From positions 1 to 64,000 of the forward strand of contig NZ_FQZD01000020.1 in assembly GCF_900141835.1 (NCBI RefSeq): DNA of 64,000 bases. The letters run 5' to 3'. Both the position numbers and the translations under genes were made by a program. The notes under the pieces were generated by a model. That model had not been told where the DNA came from. It did not search any database and saw nothing but the letters and a program-made list of their open reading frames with translations. Positions 54,601-63,807 of this stretch are shown one piece after another (the first letter of the stretch is position 1; the number at the start of each line of letters is the position of its first letter). The DNA comes from Propionispora hippei DSM 15287. Lineage in GTDB: Bacteria > Bacillota > Negativicutes > Propionisporales > Propionisporaceae.

Positions 54601-56789
54601 TGTATCAGAAACCTGATTTTACCAACATGTCACTGAAAAAAGAAAATGGACCGGCCAATCTGGCTGAATGGAAAAAGCAGCTTGAGGCTAAAACAGGCAA
54701 GTCCTTTGAAGAATTATACTGGCGGGCCATGGAGCAGATTGATGTAAAACCTCTTTATACTGAGGCCGATCTGAAGGATGTGAACCACCTGTCTTATATG
54801 GCCGGAATTCCGCCTTTCTTAAGAGGGCCTTATCCCACGATGTATGTAACCCGCCCCTGGACGGTCCGGCAGTATGCCGGTTTCTCCACGGCGGAAGAAA
54901 GTAATGCCTTTTACCGTCGTAATCTGGCCGCCGGTCAGAAGGGGCTTTCTATTGCCTTTGACCTGGCGACGCACCGCGGCTATGACTCGGACCATCCCCG
55001 GGTTGTCGGCGACGTGGGGAAAGCCGGCGTGGCGGTGGATTCTATTCTGGATATGGAAATTCTCTTTTCCGGCATCCCCCTGGATAAAATGTCGGTGTCG
55101 ATGACGATGAACGGTGCCGTTTTGCCGGTTCTGGCCTTCTACATTGTGGCGGCCGAGGAACAGGGTGTAAAGCAGGAAGTCCTGTCAGGCACGATTCAGA
55201 ATGATATTTTAAAAGAATTCATGGTTCGTAACACTTATATTTATCCGCCGACGGCCTCGATGCGGATTATCGGCGATATTTTCGCCTATACCTCACAGTT
55301 TATGCCGAAGTTCAACAGCATCAGTATCTCCGGCTATCATATGCAGGAAGCGGGGGCCACCGCCGACATTGAGCTTGGCTATACGCTGGCCGACGGACTG
55401 GAGTACATCCGGACCGGGGTAAACTCTGGCCTGGCGATTGACGCGTTTGCGCCTCGGTTGTCGTTCTTCTGGGCCATGGGTAAAAATTATTTTATGGAAG
55501 TGGCCAAGATGCGGGCCGGCCGCTTGCTGTGGGCTAAAATCATCAAGCAGTTCGGACCGAAAAGTTCGAAATCCATGGCGCTCAGAACCCACTCGCAGAC
55601 TTCGGGCTGGAGCCTGACCGAACAGGACCCGTTCAACAATGTGGCACGGACCTGTATTGAAGCCATGGCGGCTGCTTTGGGGCATACCCAATCACTGCAC
55701 ACCAACGCGCTGGATGAAGCCATTGCCCTGCCGACCGACTTCTCGGCCCGGATTGCCCGGAATACGCAGCTTTATCTGCAGGATGAAACACAAATTTGTA
55801 AGGTTATTGATCCCTGGGGCGGCTCTTACTACGTGGAAGCTTTGACCGATGAACTGGCCCGCCGGGCCTGGGCTCATATCCAGGAAGTCGAAGAACTGGG
55901 CGGTATGGCCAAGGCTATTGACACGGGTCTGCCCAAAATGCGGATTGAGGAAGCGGCCGCCCGCCGTCAGGCGCACATTGACTCCGCCAAGGAAATGATT
56001 GTCGGTGTAAACAAGTTCCGCCTGGATAAGGAAGATCCGCTGGACATTCTGGAAGTTGACAATACGGCTGTACGGATAGCTCAGATCAAGCGTCTGGAAA
56101 AACTTCGTTCCAACCGGGACGAGGACCGGGTGAAGTCCTGCCTGGAGGCGATTACCAAATCGGTGGAAACCGGCGAAGGCAATCTGCTGGATCTGGCGAT
56201 TAAGGCTACCCGGGCCAGAGCCAGTCTGGGGGAAATTTCCTCTGCCGTGGAAAAAGTCAGCGGGAGGCATAAAGCGGTGATCCGTTCCATTTCAGGAGTA
56301 TACAGCAGTGAATTTGCCGATGAGGATGAAATTGCCGAAGTACGGAAAATGACCGATACCTTTGAAGCCAAGGAAGGCCGCCGGCCGAGAATTATGATTG
56401 CCAAGATGGGCCAGGACGGACATGACCGGGGTGCCAAGGTAATCGCTACGGCCTTTGCCGATTTGGGCTTTGACGTGGATATCGGACCGTTATTCCAAAC
56501 ACCGGAGGAAACGGCCCAGGATGCGGTGGATAATGACGTTCACGTGGTAGGCATGAGTTCGCTGGCTGCCGGACATAAGACGCTGCTGCCGCAATTGGTG
56601 GAAGAACTGAAAAAGCGCGGCCGCGAGGATATCATGGTGGTAGCCGGCGGTGTTATTCCGGCCCAGGATTACGAATATTTGAAAGAACATGGTGCCGCTG
56701 CTATTTTTGGACCGGGAACCATTATTCCGGTCGCTGCCAGAAAGGTATTGGAAGAATTAATGAACCGCTTGGACTGGGAAGAGGCGTAA
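54600..56789 (+). CDS. mutB: Methylmalonyl-CoA mutase large (alpha) subunit
   Basis: Catalytic, cobalamin-binding subunit of 729 residues. The barrel domain shows [48 protein letters not shown] and [22 protein letters not shown]. The C-terminal cobalamin domain has the base-off motif in [11 protein letters not shown] (DGHDRG, Asp-His-Gly), with the VVAGGVIP and GPGT segments. It starts at the last base of mutA, so the two are made in balance. Confidence 0.97.
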   Translation: MYQKPDFTNMSLKKENGPANLAEWKKQLEAKTGKSFEELYWRAMEQIDVKPLYTEADLKDVNHLSYMAGIPPFLRGPYPTMYVTRPWTVRQYAGFSTAEESNAFYRRNLAAGQKGLSIAFDLATHRGYDSDHPRVVGDVGKAGVAVDSILDMEILFSGIPLDKMSVSMTMNGAVLPVLAFYIVAAEEQGVKQEVLSGTIQNDILKEFMVRNTYIYPPTASMRIIGDIFAYTSQFMPKFNSISISGYHMQEAGATADIELGYTLADGLEYIRTGVNSGLAIDAFAPRLSFFWAMGKNYFMEVAKMRAGRLLWAKIIKQFGPKSSKSMALRTHSQTSGWSLTEQDPFNNVARTCIEAMAAALGHTQSLHTNALDEAIALPTDFSARIARNTQLYLQDETQICKVIDPWGGSYYVEALTDELARRAWAHIQEVEELGGMAKAIDTGLPKMRIEEAAARRQAHIDSAKEMIVGVNKFRLDKEDPLDILEVDNTAVRIAQIKRLEKLRSNRDEDRVKSCLEAITKSVETGEGNLLDLAIKATRARASLGEISSAVEKVSGRHKAVIRSISGVYSSEFADEDEIAEVRKMTDTFEAKEGRRPRIMIAKMGQDGHDRGAKVIATAFADLGFDVDIGPLFQTPEETAQDAVDNDVHVVGMSSLAAGHKTLLPQLVEELKKRGREDIMVVAGGVIPAQDYEYLKEHGAAAIFGPGTIIPVAARKVLEELMNRLDWEEA

Positions 56790-56791
56790 CG

Positions 56792-57913
56792 ATGAGTACC
56801 TATAAACCGGAGTGGACGCCGCAGGATGCGGGCAATGAATTTGCCTGCCGGGTCATGACCGGTGTGGCTGGCGGGCATGACGGCCTGCCGCAGGGCCGGC
56901 TCGAAGGACAGACGGCGGCTGCCGTAAAACGAAAAAAACTGACGGTTGAAGACTACGTGCAGGGTGTGCTGGCCGGTGACAGAGTCTTATTGTCCCGGGC
57001 CATCACCCTGATTGAAAGCAATGCCCCGGCTCATATGGATATGGCCCAGCAGGTGCTGCAGCAATTGCTGCCCTATGCGGGAAAGTCACTGCGGGTCGGC
57101 ATTACCGGGGTGCCGGGCGCCGGCAAGAGTACCTTTATTGAAGCTCTTGGCTGCCGGTTGTGCCGAACCGGGCACAAGGTGGCGGTGCTGGCGGTTGACC
57201 CCAGCAGCAGTGTGACCAAGGGCAGCATCCTGGGTGATAAAACCCGGATGGAGAATCTGTCCAAGGAACCACAGGCCTTTATCCGTCCCTCGCCATCAGG
57301 CGGCACGCTGGGCGGCGTAACCCGGAAAAGCCGGGAGACTTTGCTGCTTTGTGAGGCCGCCGGCTATGATGTCATCCTGGTGGAAACGGTGGGAGTCGGA
57401 CAGAGTGAAGTCACCGTCCGGTCTATGGTGGATTTCTTTCTCCTGATTGTGTTAACCGGTGCCGGCGATGAACTGCAAGGCATGAAGAAAGGTGTCATGG
57501 AGCTGGCCGATGCCATTTTGATCAATAAAGCCGACGGCGATAACAGACGGCGTGCTCTGGCCGCCCGGGTGGACTATGAACGTATTCTTCATTATCTGCG
57601 TCCGGCAACCGAAGGCTGGCAGACCAAGGCCTATACCTGCTCAGCGTTGAGCGGCGAGGGAATTGACGATATCTGGTCGGTGGTCTGTGAGTTCCGGGAC
57701 AGGATGGGGGCTTCCGGTGTGTTCGAAGGACGTCGTAAGGCACAGACTCTTTCCTGGGTGTACTCTATGGTGGAGGAGCACCTGCATAATCTGTTTTTCC
57801 AAAATCCGGCCGTACGGGTCGGCAAGACCGCCGTGGAACAGGATGTTATCACCGGCAAGGTCTCGGCTACTATGGCGGTTAACCGGTTAATTGGTATGTT
57901 TGAGCAGTCATAA
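56792..57913 (+). CDS. meaB: Methylmalonyl-CoA mutase-associated GTPase MeaB
   Basis: G-protein chaperone that loads and protects adenosylcobalamin on the mutase. The 373 residues include the P-loop GVPGAGKSTF near residue 108, AVDPSSSVTKGSILGDKTRM, ETVGVGQSEV, the NKADGDN base-recognition motif and a C-terminal dimerisation arm. A roughly 45-residue N-terminal extension is longer than usual. It follows mutB by two bases, forming a mutA-mutB-meaB operon. Confidence 0.95.
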   Translation: MSTYKPEWTPQDAGNEFACRVMTGVAGGHDGLPQGRLEGQTAAAVKRKKLTVEDYVQGVLAGDRVLLSRAITLIESNAPAHMDMAQQVLQQLLPYAGKSLRVGITGVPGAGKSTFIEALGCRLCRTGHKVAVLAVDPSSSVTKGSILGDKTRMENLSKEPQAFIRPSPSGGTLGGVTRKSRETLLLCEAAGYDVILVETVGVGQSEVTVRSMVDFFLLIVLTGAGDELQGMKKGVMELADAILINKADGDNRRRALAARVDYERILHYLRPATEGWQTKAYTCSALSGEGIDDIWSVVCEFRDRMGASGVFEGRRKAQTLSWVYSMVEEHLHNLFFQNPAVRVGKTAVEQDVITGKVSATMAVNRLIGMFEQS

Positions 57914-58171
57914 TAGCCCGGTTGTCGTCAACGGATTGAAAAATCAGGCCAGTTGCGAAGGTTCCTTTTCGCACTGCGCCCTGAGCCGGTCCGTCTTGGC
58001 TGACAAGGGCAAAAAGACTGCCAAATAATAAATTGAAGAGGTTATCATAGAAGGAGAGGTGTCGCCTACAGGCGAAAGGTTCTTGGATAAGTTAAAAACT
58101 GTCTAGCCGGTGACTAGCAGGAGCACCAGGGTTATTTCTCCTGCAATTCAATGTATAAGGGAGTAGAGACA
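57914..58171. other. Leader region of the exported CbiK gene
   Basis: No gene is seen. Hairpins are TCGCCT (58062-58067) with AGGCGA (58070-58075), CTAG repeats near 58103-58116, and GCAGGAG (58117-58123) with CTCCTGC (58138-58144), just before the coding start. The folded region 58050-58145 may be a structured leader, but it lacks the conserved blocks of a cobalamin riboswitch and I cannot assign it. Confidence 0.4.
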
Positions 58172-59206
58172 ATGAGATTTAGTGGAAAGAAACTGTTGAT
58201 TGCATCTGTGGTATGTGCTATGATGACGGGCTTGACGGCAACCGGCTTTGCCGCTTATCAGTTAAACCCGGAAGTAAAGGATGCCACTCCGGCCTTGAAA
58301 CAGGCAGCGGAAATCGGTGTTCGCGTTTCGGAAACACCTTCGCTGCAGAACCTGGAAAATAAAGATGCTATTTTGGTTATGAGTTTTGGGACAACCTTTA
58401 CTGATTCCCGCAAGGCCACCATTGAAAAAACGGTGGCAGACATTCAGGCGGCTCATCCCAACACCAAAGTGGTGCTGGCTTTTACTTCCCATATTATTGT
58501 TGACCGGATTCAGGCCAATGAAGGAATTAAAATCCCCACACCGGAAGAAGCTCTGGCCCAACTTAAGGCAGAAGGCTACAGCCGTATTGCCCTGACCTCG
58601 CTGGATGTCATTCCGGGTATGGAATATGCCTATGACACCGCTATTTTCGATATCTATAAGAGCCAGTTCAAGAAAATGACCCTGGGTACGACACTGATGT
58701 ACTGGATGGGACAGGAAAACCAACGTGATGATGTGACTGAGGCTATGAAAGCCTTTAGTACTGAATTCCCTAAGACTGGCAAAAAGGATGCCGTCTTATT
58801 GATGGCTCATGGTACGCCGCATCCGTCCAATGCTTACTATGCCGTTATGCAGGACCGTTTAACTGAACTTGGTTTCAAAAATACCTATGTCTATTCGGTA
58901 GAAGGCTGGCCTCATTTGGACACAGTTATTCCTCAGTTGAAGGCACAGGGTATTAAAAATGTTACGCTGATTCCGATGATGATGGTGGCCGGAGACCATG
59001 CCAACAACGATATGGCTGGCAGCGAACCGGAATCGCATAAATCCATCCTGGAAAAAGAAGGCTTTAAAGTCACCCCGTACATTCATGGTCTTGGTGAAAA
59101 CGAAGCTATCCGCAAACTGTTTGTCGACCGGGCAAACGAAGCGTGGGATGCCCTGGAAGCCGCAACTCCTGTGAAGGAAAAAGGCCATGGCATGATGATG
59201 AAATAA
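58172..59206 (+). CDS. cbiK: Exported sirohydrochlorin cobaltochelatase-like protein CbiK
   Basis: A 344-residue class II chelatase with an N-terminal signal peptide (residues 1-28, ASVVCAMMTGLTATGFAA). The chelatase body has AILVMSFGTTFTDSRK, the catalytic His in LLMAHGTPHPSN, and the second His in MMVAGDHANNDMAG. CbiK inserts cobalt into sirohydrochlorin; exported forms are known in Desulfovibrio and may act on metal or heme in the periplasm. ATG 58172 is chosen behind GGGAG. It is followed by a terminator and then a cytoplasmic paralogue. Confidence 0.9.
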   Translation: MRFSGKKLLIASVVCAMMTGLTATGFAAYQLNPEVKDATPALKQAAEIGVRVSETPSLQNLENKDAILVMSFGTTFTDSRKATIEKTVADIQAAHPNTKVVLAFTSHIIVDRIQANEGIKIPTPEEALAQLKAEGYSRIALTSLDVIPGMEYAYDTAIFDIYKSQFKKMTLGTTLMYWMGQENQRDDVTEAMKAFSTEFPKTGKKDAVLLMAHGTPHPSNAYYAVMQDRLTELGFKNTYVYSVEGWPHLDTVIPQLKAQGIKNVTLIPMMMVAGDHANNDMAGSEPESHKSILEKEGFKVTPYIHGLGENEAIRKLFVDRANEAWDALEAATPVKEKGHGMMMK

Positions 59207-59225
59207 ATTTGGCTATGCCCTCTCC

Positions 59226-59269
59226 AACTCTCCTTGCTGACGATAAAACGCCGCAGGGAGAGTTTTTTT
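59226..59269 (+). terminator. Terminator after the exported CbiK gene
   Basis: AACTCTCC (59226-59233) pairs with GGGAGAGTT (about 59256-59264), followed by a T-run. Confidence 0.8.
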
Positions 59270-59398
59270 AGTCAAATTTATATCGTTATCACAGCAGGAC
59301 AAACTATAAAGTATAGTGAAATAAGAAAACAGGCTGATGGCTGGAAGCAGTAACAGAGACAGCGTGACAGCAATGATTGATGAAACGGAGCTAAAAAG

Positions 59399-60295
59399 AT
59401 GAAAATAGATGCAAGGACTGTCAGAAAATCATCGGAAGCAGCAGTACCATTGTCTGCCGGACAGACAGCAAACGATAGAAAAGCAATTTTGGTTGTGAGC
59501 TTTGGCACTACTTATCCGGAGGCCCGGCAAGCGGCCATTGATCAGGTAACCGCAAAGATCCGGCTGGCTTTCCCGGAATATACCGTACGCCAGGCGTTTA
59601 CCTCACGGCGGGTTATTGAGCGGATTAACACCAGGGAAGGTATACGGTATCTGACCGAGGAGCAGGCGCTGGCTGCCCTGGCTGAGGAGGGCTTTCGCGA
59701 GGTGGTTGTCCAGCCGCTGCACATGGAAGCCGGTTATGAGTATGACAAAGTGCGCAGGGTCGTGGAGGCTTACCGGGATAAACAGGCTTTTGAAAATCTT
59801 TATCTGGGCAGGCCGCTTCTCTATTACGCCGGCCAGGAAGGTGTGCCGGACGACTATTTGGCAGCTATTCAGGCGATGCGCCGGACTTTTCCGCCAATCG
59901 GACAGCAGGAAGCGATTGGTCTGCTGGGACATGGCGGCCTGCACCCGTCCAACGCTGTTTATGCTGCCCTGCAGTTAAAGCTACAGGATGCGGGGATTGC
60001 ACAAGTATATGTATTCACTGTGGAAGGCTATCCTGGTGTGGCAGAACTGATTAGGCGGCTGTCGGCTGATGGTATCAGGAAAATCACTCTTATACCGCTG
60101 CTGCTGGTAGCCGGCGAACATGCCAGACAGGATATGGCAGGCGATGGGCCTGATTCTTTTCAGTCCCGGCTGCAGGACGCCGGCTTTGAAGTAAGCGTTT
60201 GTTTGCAGGGGGTTGGTGAGAACCCGGCGATTCAGGATCTTTATGTCCAGCATGTGAAAGATGCCATTGCGGAGAAAAAAATTTTTCCTGAATAG
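59399..60295 (+). CDS. cbiK: Cytoplasmic sirohydrochlorin cobaltochelatase CbiK
   Basis: A 298-residue paralogue of the preceding gene without a signal peptide. It keeps AILVVSFGTTYPEARQ, the metal-site His in LLGHGGLHPSN and LLVAGEHARQDMAG, and VQPLHMEAGYEYD. Likely the biosynthetic enzyme of the anaerobic cobalamin pathway. The N-terminal 25 residues (RTVRKSSEAAVPLSAGQ) are a short polar extension. No other cbi gene is in the window. Confidence 0.88.
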   Translation: MKIDARTVRKSSEAAVPLSAGQTANDRKAILVVSFGTTYPEARQAAIDQVTAKIRLAFPEYTVRQAFTSRRVIERINTREGIRYLTEEQALAALAEEGFREVVVQPLHMEAGYEYDKVRRVVEAYRDKQAFENLYLGRPLLYYAGQEGVPDDYLAAIQAMRRTFPPIGQQEAIGLLGHGGLHPSNAVYAALQLKLQDAGIAQVYVFTVEGYPGVAELIRRLSADGIRKITLIPLLLVAGEHARQDMAGDGPDSFQSRLQDAGFEVSVCLQGVGENPAIQDLYVQHVKDAIAEKKIFPE

Positions 60296-60377
60296 AAGAA
60301 GCACCGGAGGGAACGCTTTTCCAGAAGGCGTAGTTAGCGGCCGTCCGGTCAGGATAAACGGACGAAGGGGGTAAGCA

Positions 60378-61136
60378 ATGAACATACAGGGAAAAGCGGT
60401 ACTCATTACCGGCGGTACCTCCGGTATTGGCCTGGCGGCAGCCAGGCTATTCCTGGAGCAAGGTGCCGGGGTTGCCGTTGTGGGAAGGGATCGGAAGAAA
60501 GGCGAAAAGGCGGTACAGGAATTAAGCTTATACGGAAAAGTCTGCTATATCGAAGCCGATGTGGCTAAGGTAGCTGACTGTCAGAAAGCGGTCATGCAAA
60601 CCTGCAGGATTATGGGCCGGCTGGATATTGTCGTTAATTGTGCCGGTGCCTATCAGGAGAAAGTCATCGAAGAGGTTACCGAGGATGATTATGCAGCGAT
60701 CATGGATGTGAATATGAAAGGGACTTATTTTATTGCTAAGTTTGCTGTGCCGGAATTAAAGAAAGGCAAGGGCGGCGCTATTGTTAATGTCTCTTCCGAT
60801 GCCGGGCTGCAGGGCAACTGGCTGTGCACCGCCTATTGTGCGGCAAAAGGGGCTGTCAACACTTTTACCAAGGCTTTGGCGCTGGAGCTGGCGCCCTATG
60901 GCATCAGGGTCAATGCCGTATGCCCCGGCGATATTCAGACCCCTTTGCTGGAAAAACAATTGGAGCAGGTCGCGGACAGGGAAAGAACACTGCGGGATAT
61001 GGCCGGTATTTATCCCTTGGGACGCTTGGGAACGCCCGATGAGGTGGCTCAGGTAATTTTGTTTCTGGCTTCGCCGCAGGCCGCTTTTGTTACCGGTGCC
61101 TTATGGTCGGTCGATGGCGGACTGACCGCCTGTTAA
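60378..61136 (+). CDS. Short-chain dehydrogenase/reductase (SDR)
   Basis: A 252-residue classical SDR. The cofactor motif is GGTSGIGLAAA (residues 12-22), NCAGAY follows, the catalytic Ser lies in NVSSDAG and the Tyr-Lys pair in YCAAKGA, and the C-terminal VTGALWSVDGGLTAC is typical. Substrate unknown: glucose, a 3-oxoacyl group or a hydroxysteroid-like alcohol. ATG 60378 follows AAGGGGG. It lies 82 bases after cbiK and may be co-transcribed with it. Confidence 0.87.
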   Translation: MNIQGKAVLITGGTSGIGLAAARLFLEQGAGVAVVGRDRKKGEKAVQELSLYGKVCYIEADVAKVADCQKAVMQTCRIMGRLDIVVNCAGAYQEKVIEEVTEDDYAAIMDVNMKGTYFIAKFAVPELKKGKGGAIVNVSSDAGLQGNWLCTAYCAAKGAVNTFTKALALELAPYGIRVNAVCPGDIQTPLLEKQLEQVADRERTLRDMAGIYPLGRLGTPDEVAQVILFLASPQAAFVTGALWSVDGGLTAC

Positions 61137-61220
61137 GGATTTTGGCTGGACAAACAAAAGAATAGAGAATACTGTATTCAATATTTAGCCTGTGTATACA
61201 TTATATAGAAGGCTTTTTAT

Positions 61221-61249
61221 TTGACTTCCTGTTTGCTGCATGATATGTT
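61221..61249 (+). promoter_or_regulatory. Promoter before the tandem riboswitches
   Basis: TTGACT (61221-61226), a 17-base spacer and TATGTT (61244-61249), about 30 bases before the first repeat unit. Confidence 0.55.
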
Positions 61250-61284
61250 AAATGAGAAAGTTATGAATATACAATGAAATACGC

Positions 61285-61448
61285 AAAGAGGTAGGTGCCC
61301 TGCGGGGCTTAATAGGGAAGTCCGGTGCAAGACCGGTGCGGTCCCGCCACTGTAATGAAGAGTGACTCCAAAGGCAAGGCCACTGGGATATTATCCTGGG
61401 AAGGATTGGAGAAGCGATGACGCAGAGCCAGGAGAACTGCCTATCTGA
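61285..61448 (+). ncRNA. Cobalamin riboswitch, tandem copy 1
   Basis: Contains GGTAGGTGCC, TAATAGGGAAGTCCGGTGCAA, GCGGTCCCGCCACTGTAA and GCCAGGAGAACTGCC in order. It is part of a repeat unit (61276-61514) nearly identical to 61695-61936. Conserved AATCACC...GGCGATT extends beyond the aptamer core, as in the mut riboswitch. Confidence 0.93.
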
Positions 61449-61558
61449 CAATCACCGATTGACCTGCGAGCGACGGGAAGGCGATTATAAGGGAAGTCTA
61501 TATGCATAGGCTGTCTTTGGGTTGCCTCTTTTTAGGCATCTTGTATGACGCTTTGAAG

Positions 61559-61626
61559 ATAGGTTTCTTTTGTAATCAATTTTTTCGGCAGCAGGCGAAA
61601 GTTGATGACAAAAGAAACCTATTTTA
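61559..61626 (+). terminator. Terminator of riboswitch copy 1
   Basis: ATAGGTTTCTTTTGT (61559-61573) pairs with ACAAAAGAAACCTAT (61608-61622), further extended by ATCAA/TTGAT, and runs into TTTTAT. A long stem with a branched interior. Confidence 0.8.
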
Positions 61627-61704
61627 TATTGTGAGGGGGGATTCCGGTTGCGACTGCCGGATTGGAGCGGGCAGTTGTTGTGGATTTTTAAAACGAAATA
61701 CGCA

Positions 61705-61869
61705 AAGAGGTAGGTGCCCTGCGGGGCTTAATAGGGAAGTCCGGTGCAAGACCGGTGCGGTCCCGCCACTGTAATGAAGAGCGACTCCAAAAGGCAAGGC
61801 CACTGGGATATTCATCCTGGGAAGGATTGGAGAAGCGATGACGCAGAGCCAGGAGAACTGCCTATCTGA
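61705..61869 (+). ncRNA. Cobalamin riboswitch, tandem copy 2
   Basis: Same conserved blocks as copy 1 with only a few substitutions and one-base insertions. The repeat unit spans 61695-61936 and starts 419 bases after copy 1. Confidence 0.93.
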
Positions 61870-61965
61870 CAATCACCGGTTGACCTGCGAGCGACGGGAA
61901 GGCGATTATGACGGAAAGTCTATATGCATAGGCTGTTTTTGGGGTGTCCGAAAACGGCTGAAGGA

Positions 61966-62030
61966 GCGGGCTTCCTTTGTAATCAACTTTAACGGCTGTG
62001 AGGTTGATCATAAAGGAAACCTGCTTTTTT
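61966..62030 (+). terminator. Terminator of riboswitch copy 2
   Basis: GCGGGCTTCCTTTGTAATCAAC (61966-61987) pairs, with several G-U pairs, with the segment GTTGATCATAAAGGAAACC through TGC (62003-62024), followed by six T's. Confidence 0.8.
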
Positions 62031-62127
62031 GCATAAGTACGAATATGTTCTTATCTTATGTTTAACGGTGAAATGGTCGAAATAATCGAATGGCGGTAAA
62101 TATAAAGCTATGACCAATACAATTTAA

Positions 62128-62194
62128 TAGGGAACCTCTGATTTATGAGACTGTCGGTCTGGACGTACAGTGGGAATAAATCAATGGCTCCCTA
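62128..62194 (+). ncRNA. Structured leader hairpin upstream of the GlpA-like operon
   Basis: Three helices are in register: TAGGGA (62128-62133) with TCCCTA (62189-62194), TGATTTAT (62139-62146) with ATAAATCA (62176-62183), and ACTGT (62150-62154) with ACAGT (62167-62171). A terminator follows within 20 bases. Glycerol 3-phosphate operons of Firmicutes are often controlled by the antiterminator GlpP acting on such a leader; no match to a defined GlpP target can be claimed by eye. Confidence 0.55.
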
Positions 62195-62212
62195 GCTGGA
62201 CAGAACAAAGAG

Positions 62213-62266
62213 AAGTCCGAATAAATGTCTGAACGGCAGATGTTTATCCGGCTTTTTTATTTTTTC
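62213..62266 (+). terminator. Terminator in the leader of the GlpA-like operon
   Basis: AGTCCGAATAAATGTCT pairs, with G-U and one mismatch, with AGATGTTTATCCGGCT, followed by T-rich sequence to 62266. It sits only about 40 bases before the coding start, so it is probably a conditional terminator. Confidence 0.75.
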
Positions 62267-62304
62267 TATTAATTAACTATTGCAGTCATACAGGGAGTGA
62301 AAAT

Positions 62305-63807
62305 ATGTCAACACTTAAATCCGATATCGTTATCATTGGTGGCGGCATCGTTGGTACGGCTATTGCCAGGGAATTAGCCAAATACCAGCTACGCGTTGTC
62401 TTGCTGGAAAAGGAACCGGAACTGGCCGCCGGAACCACCAAGGCAAACAGTGCCATCCTTCACGCGGGGTTTGATGCCAAACCGGGGACGCTGAAAGCCA
62501 GATTAAATGTACGGGGTAATGCTCTGTACCATGCGTTGCGGGAGGAGTTGTCTCTTGCCATCCAATGGATAGGTTCACTGGTTGTTGCTACTGATAAAGA
62601 CGAACTGCAGACCTTAGCGGAACTTTTGAACCGGGGAAACCAGAACCAGGTGCCTGGGCTGGCCTTGCTGAGCCGGGAGGAAGTGCTGACCAAGGAACCC
62701 GGCTTAGTGAACGCTGAAGGCGCGTTGTGGGCGCCTTCAACAGGAATCTTTCTTCCGTTTGACGCTGCACTTGCGTTTGCCGAAAACGCTGCCCAAAATG
62801 GTGTGCAAATTCTTACAGAATGTCCTGTTACCAATATGGAAATAACCAATGGCCGGATTACCGGGGTCAGGACACCGCAAGGCTCGATTACAGCCAGCTA
62901 TGTCATCAATGCCGCTGGACTTTATGCCGATGCGGTCGCCCGTCTGGCAGGTGATAGCAGCTTTACCCTTACTCCGCGCAAAGGCGAATATATATTATTT
63001 GATAAAAACGCCGGACCCAGAGTGAACCACGTACTATTTCCCACACCAACCAAGCACTCGAAAGGTATTTTAGTTGCACCTACCGTACACGGTAATACTT
63101 TCATTGGACCGAACGCCCAGAATATGCCTGAGGAGGAGAATTTGACGATAGCCGTCAAAGAAAATCTGGCGACAACCGCCGCCGGTTTCCAGGAGGTTAT
63201 CACAGGCGCTAAACGTTTGTTCCCGGCTATACCGCTGAATGCATCGATTACCGAGTTTTCCGGTCTGCGGGCTGTTGCCGATAGCGATGATTTTGTGATT
63301 CGTCCATCAACGGTTGTTAACGGGTTAATTCATGCCGCCGGTATTCAGTCGCCTGGTTTGACGGCTGCTCCGGCCATTGCCGAGCTTGTCGCTGAACTTT
63401 TAAAAGAGTGTGGTTTGCTGCTGCTGCCTAAGAAAAAATTTATTAGCCATAATGAACCCAAAATTGTATTCCGTGAATTATCAAATGAGCAGAAACAAAC
63501 GCTCATTCGTAAAAATCCATTATACGGACGCGTTATTTGCCGCTGTGAAACCGTTACCGAAGCGGAAATCGTGGCTGCTATTCATTCTCCCTGCGGGGCG
63601 AAAACGGTTGACGGTGTAAAAAGACGGACCCGCGCCGGTATGGGCCGCTGCCAGGGTGGTTTCTGCGGACCCAAGGTGGCCGCTATTCTGGCCCGTGAAC
63701 TGCAGGTGCCGCTAACCGCCATTCGTAAGGAAACGGCCCAGTCCTATTTGTTTTATGACAAAATTCCAGTTGATGCCGGAGGAAATCAAAGTGAAACAAT
63801 TCGTTGA
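62305..63807 (+). CDS. FAD-dependent glycerol-3-phosphate dehydrogenase-like protein with BFD-type iron-sulfur domain
   Basis: A 500-residue flavoprotein of the GlpA/DAO family. The N-terminal FAD motif is [15 protein letters not shown]; a conserved [17 protein letters not shown] segment follows; the C-terminal domain has the BFD-like [2Fe-2S] cysteines CRCETV, CGA and GRCQGGFC. It probably oxidises glycerol 3-phosphate (or a related hydroxy acid) and passes electrons to the next flavoprotein. ATG 62305 is preceded by GGGAGTG. It overlaps the next gene by 17 bases. Confidence 0.85.
   Translation: MSTLKSDIVIIGGGIVGTAIARELAKYQLRVVLLEKEPELAAGTTKANSAILHAGFDAKPGTLKARLNVRGNALYHALREELSLAIQWIGSLVVATDKDELQTLAELLNRGNQNQVPGLALLSREEVLTKEPGLVNAEGALWAPSTGIFLPFDAALAFAENAAQNGVQILTECPVTNMEITNGRITGVRTPQGSITASYVINAAGLYADAVARLAGDSSFTLTPRKGEYILFDKNAGPRVNHVLFPTPTKHSKGILVAPTVHGNTFIGPNAQNMPEEENLTIAVKENLATTAAGFQEVITGAKRLFPAIPLNASITEFSGLRAVADSDDFVIRPSTVVNGLIHAAGIQSPGLTAAPAIAELVAELLKECGLLLLPKKKFISHNEPKIVFRELSNEQKQTLIRKNPLYGRVICRCETVTEAEIVAAIHSPCGAKTVDGVKRRTRAGMGRCQGGFCGPKVAAILARELQVPLTAIRKETAQSYLFYDKIPVDAGGNQSETIR

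Larger units (their letters stand above)
61137..62304. other. Long non-coding region (1168 bases) with two riboswitches and a structured leader
   Basis: Contents in order: sigma-A promoter, first cobalamin riboswitch, terminator, second cobalamin riboswitch, terminator, folded leader, terminator. No protein-coding gene is credible; frames on the minus strand over the riboswitches repeat because the riboswitch units themselves are repeated. Confidence 0.85.

Noticed and set aside
58050-58150. Glycine or cobalamin riboswitch before the exported CbiK gene
   Set aside because: GGAGAGG and AGGCGAAAGG are suggestive, but the conserved cores of both classes are missing.
61248-61872. Two minus-strand frames with nearly the same N-terminus (61248-61451 and 61624-61872)
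   Set aside because: They are antisense to the two cobalamin riboswitch copies; their similarity follows from the riboswitch repeat and they have no ribosome-binding sites.
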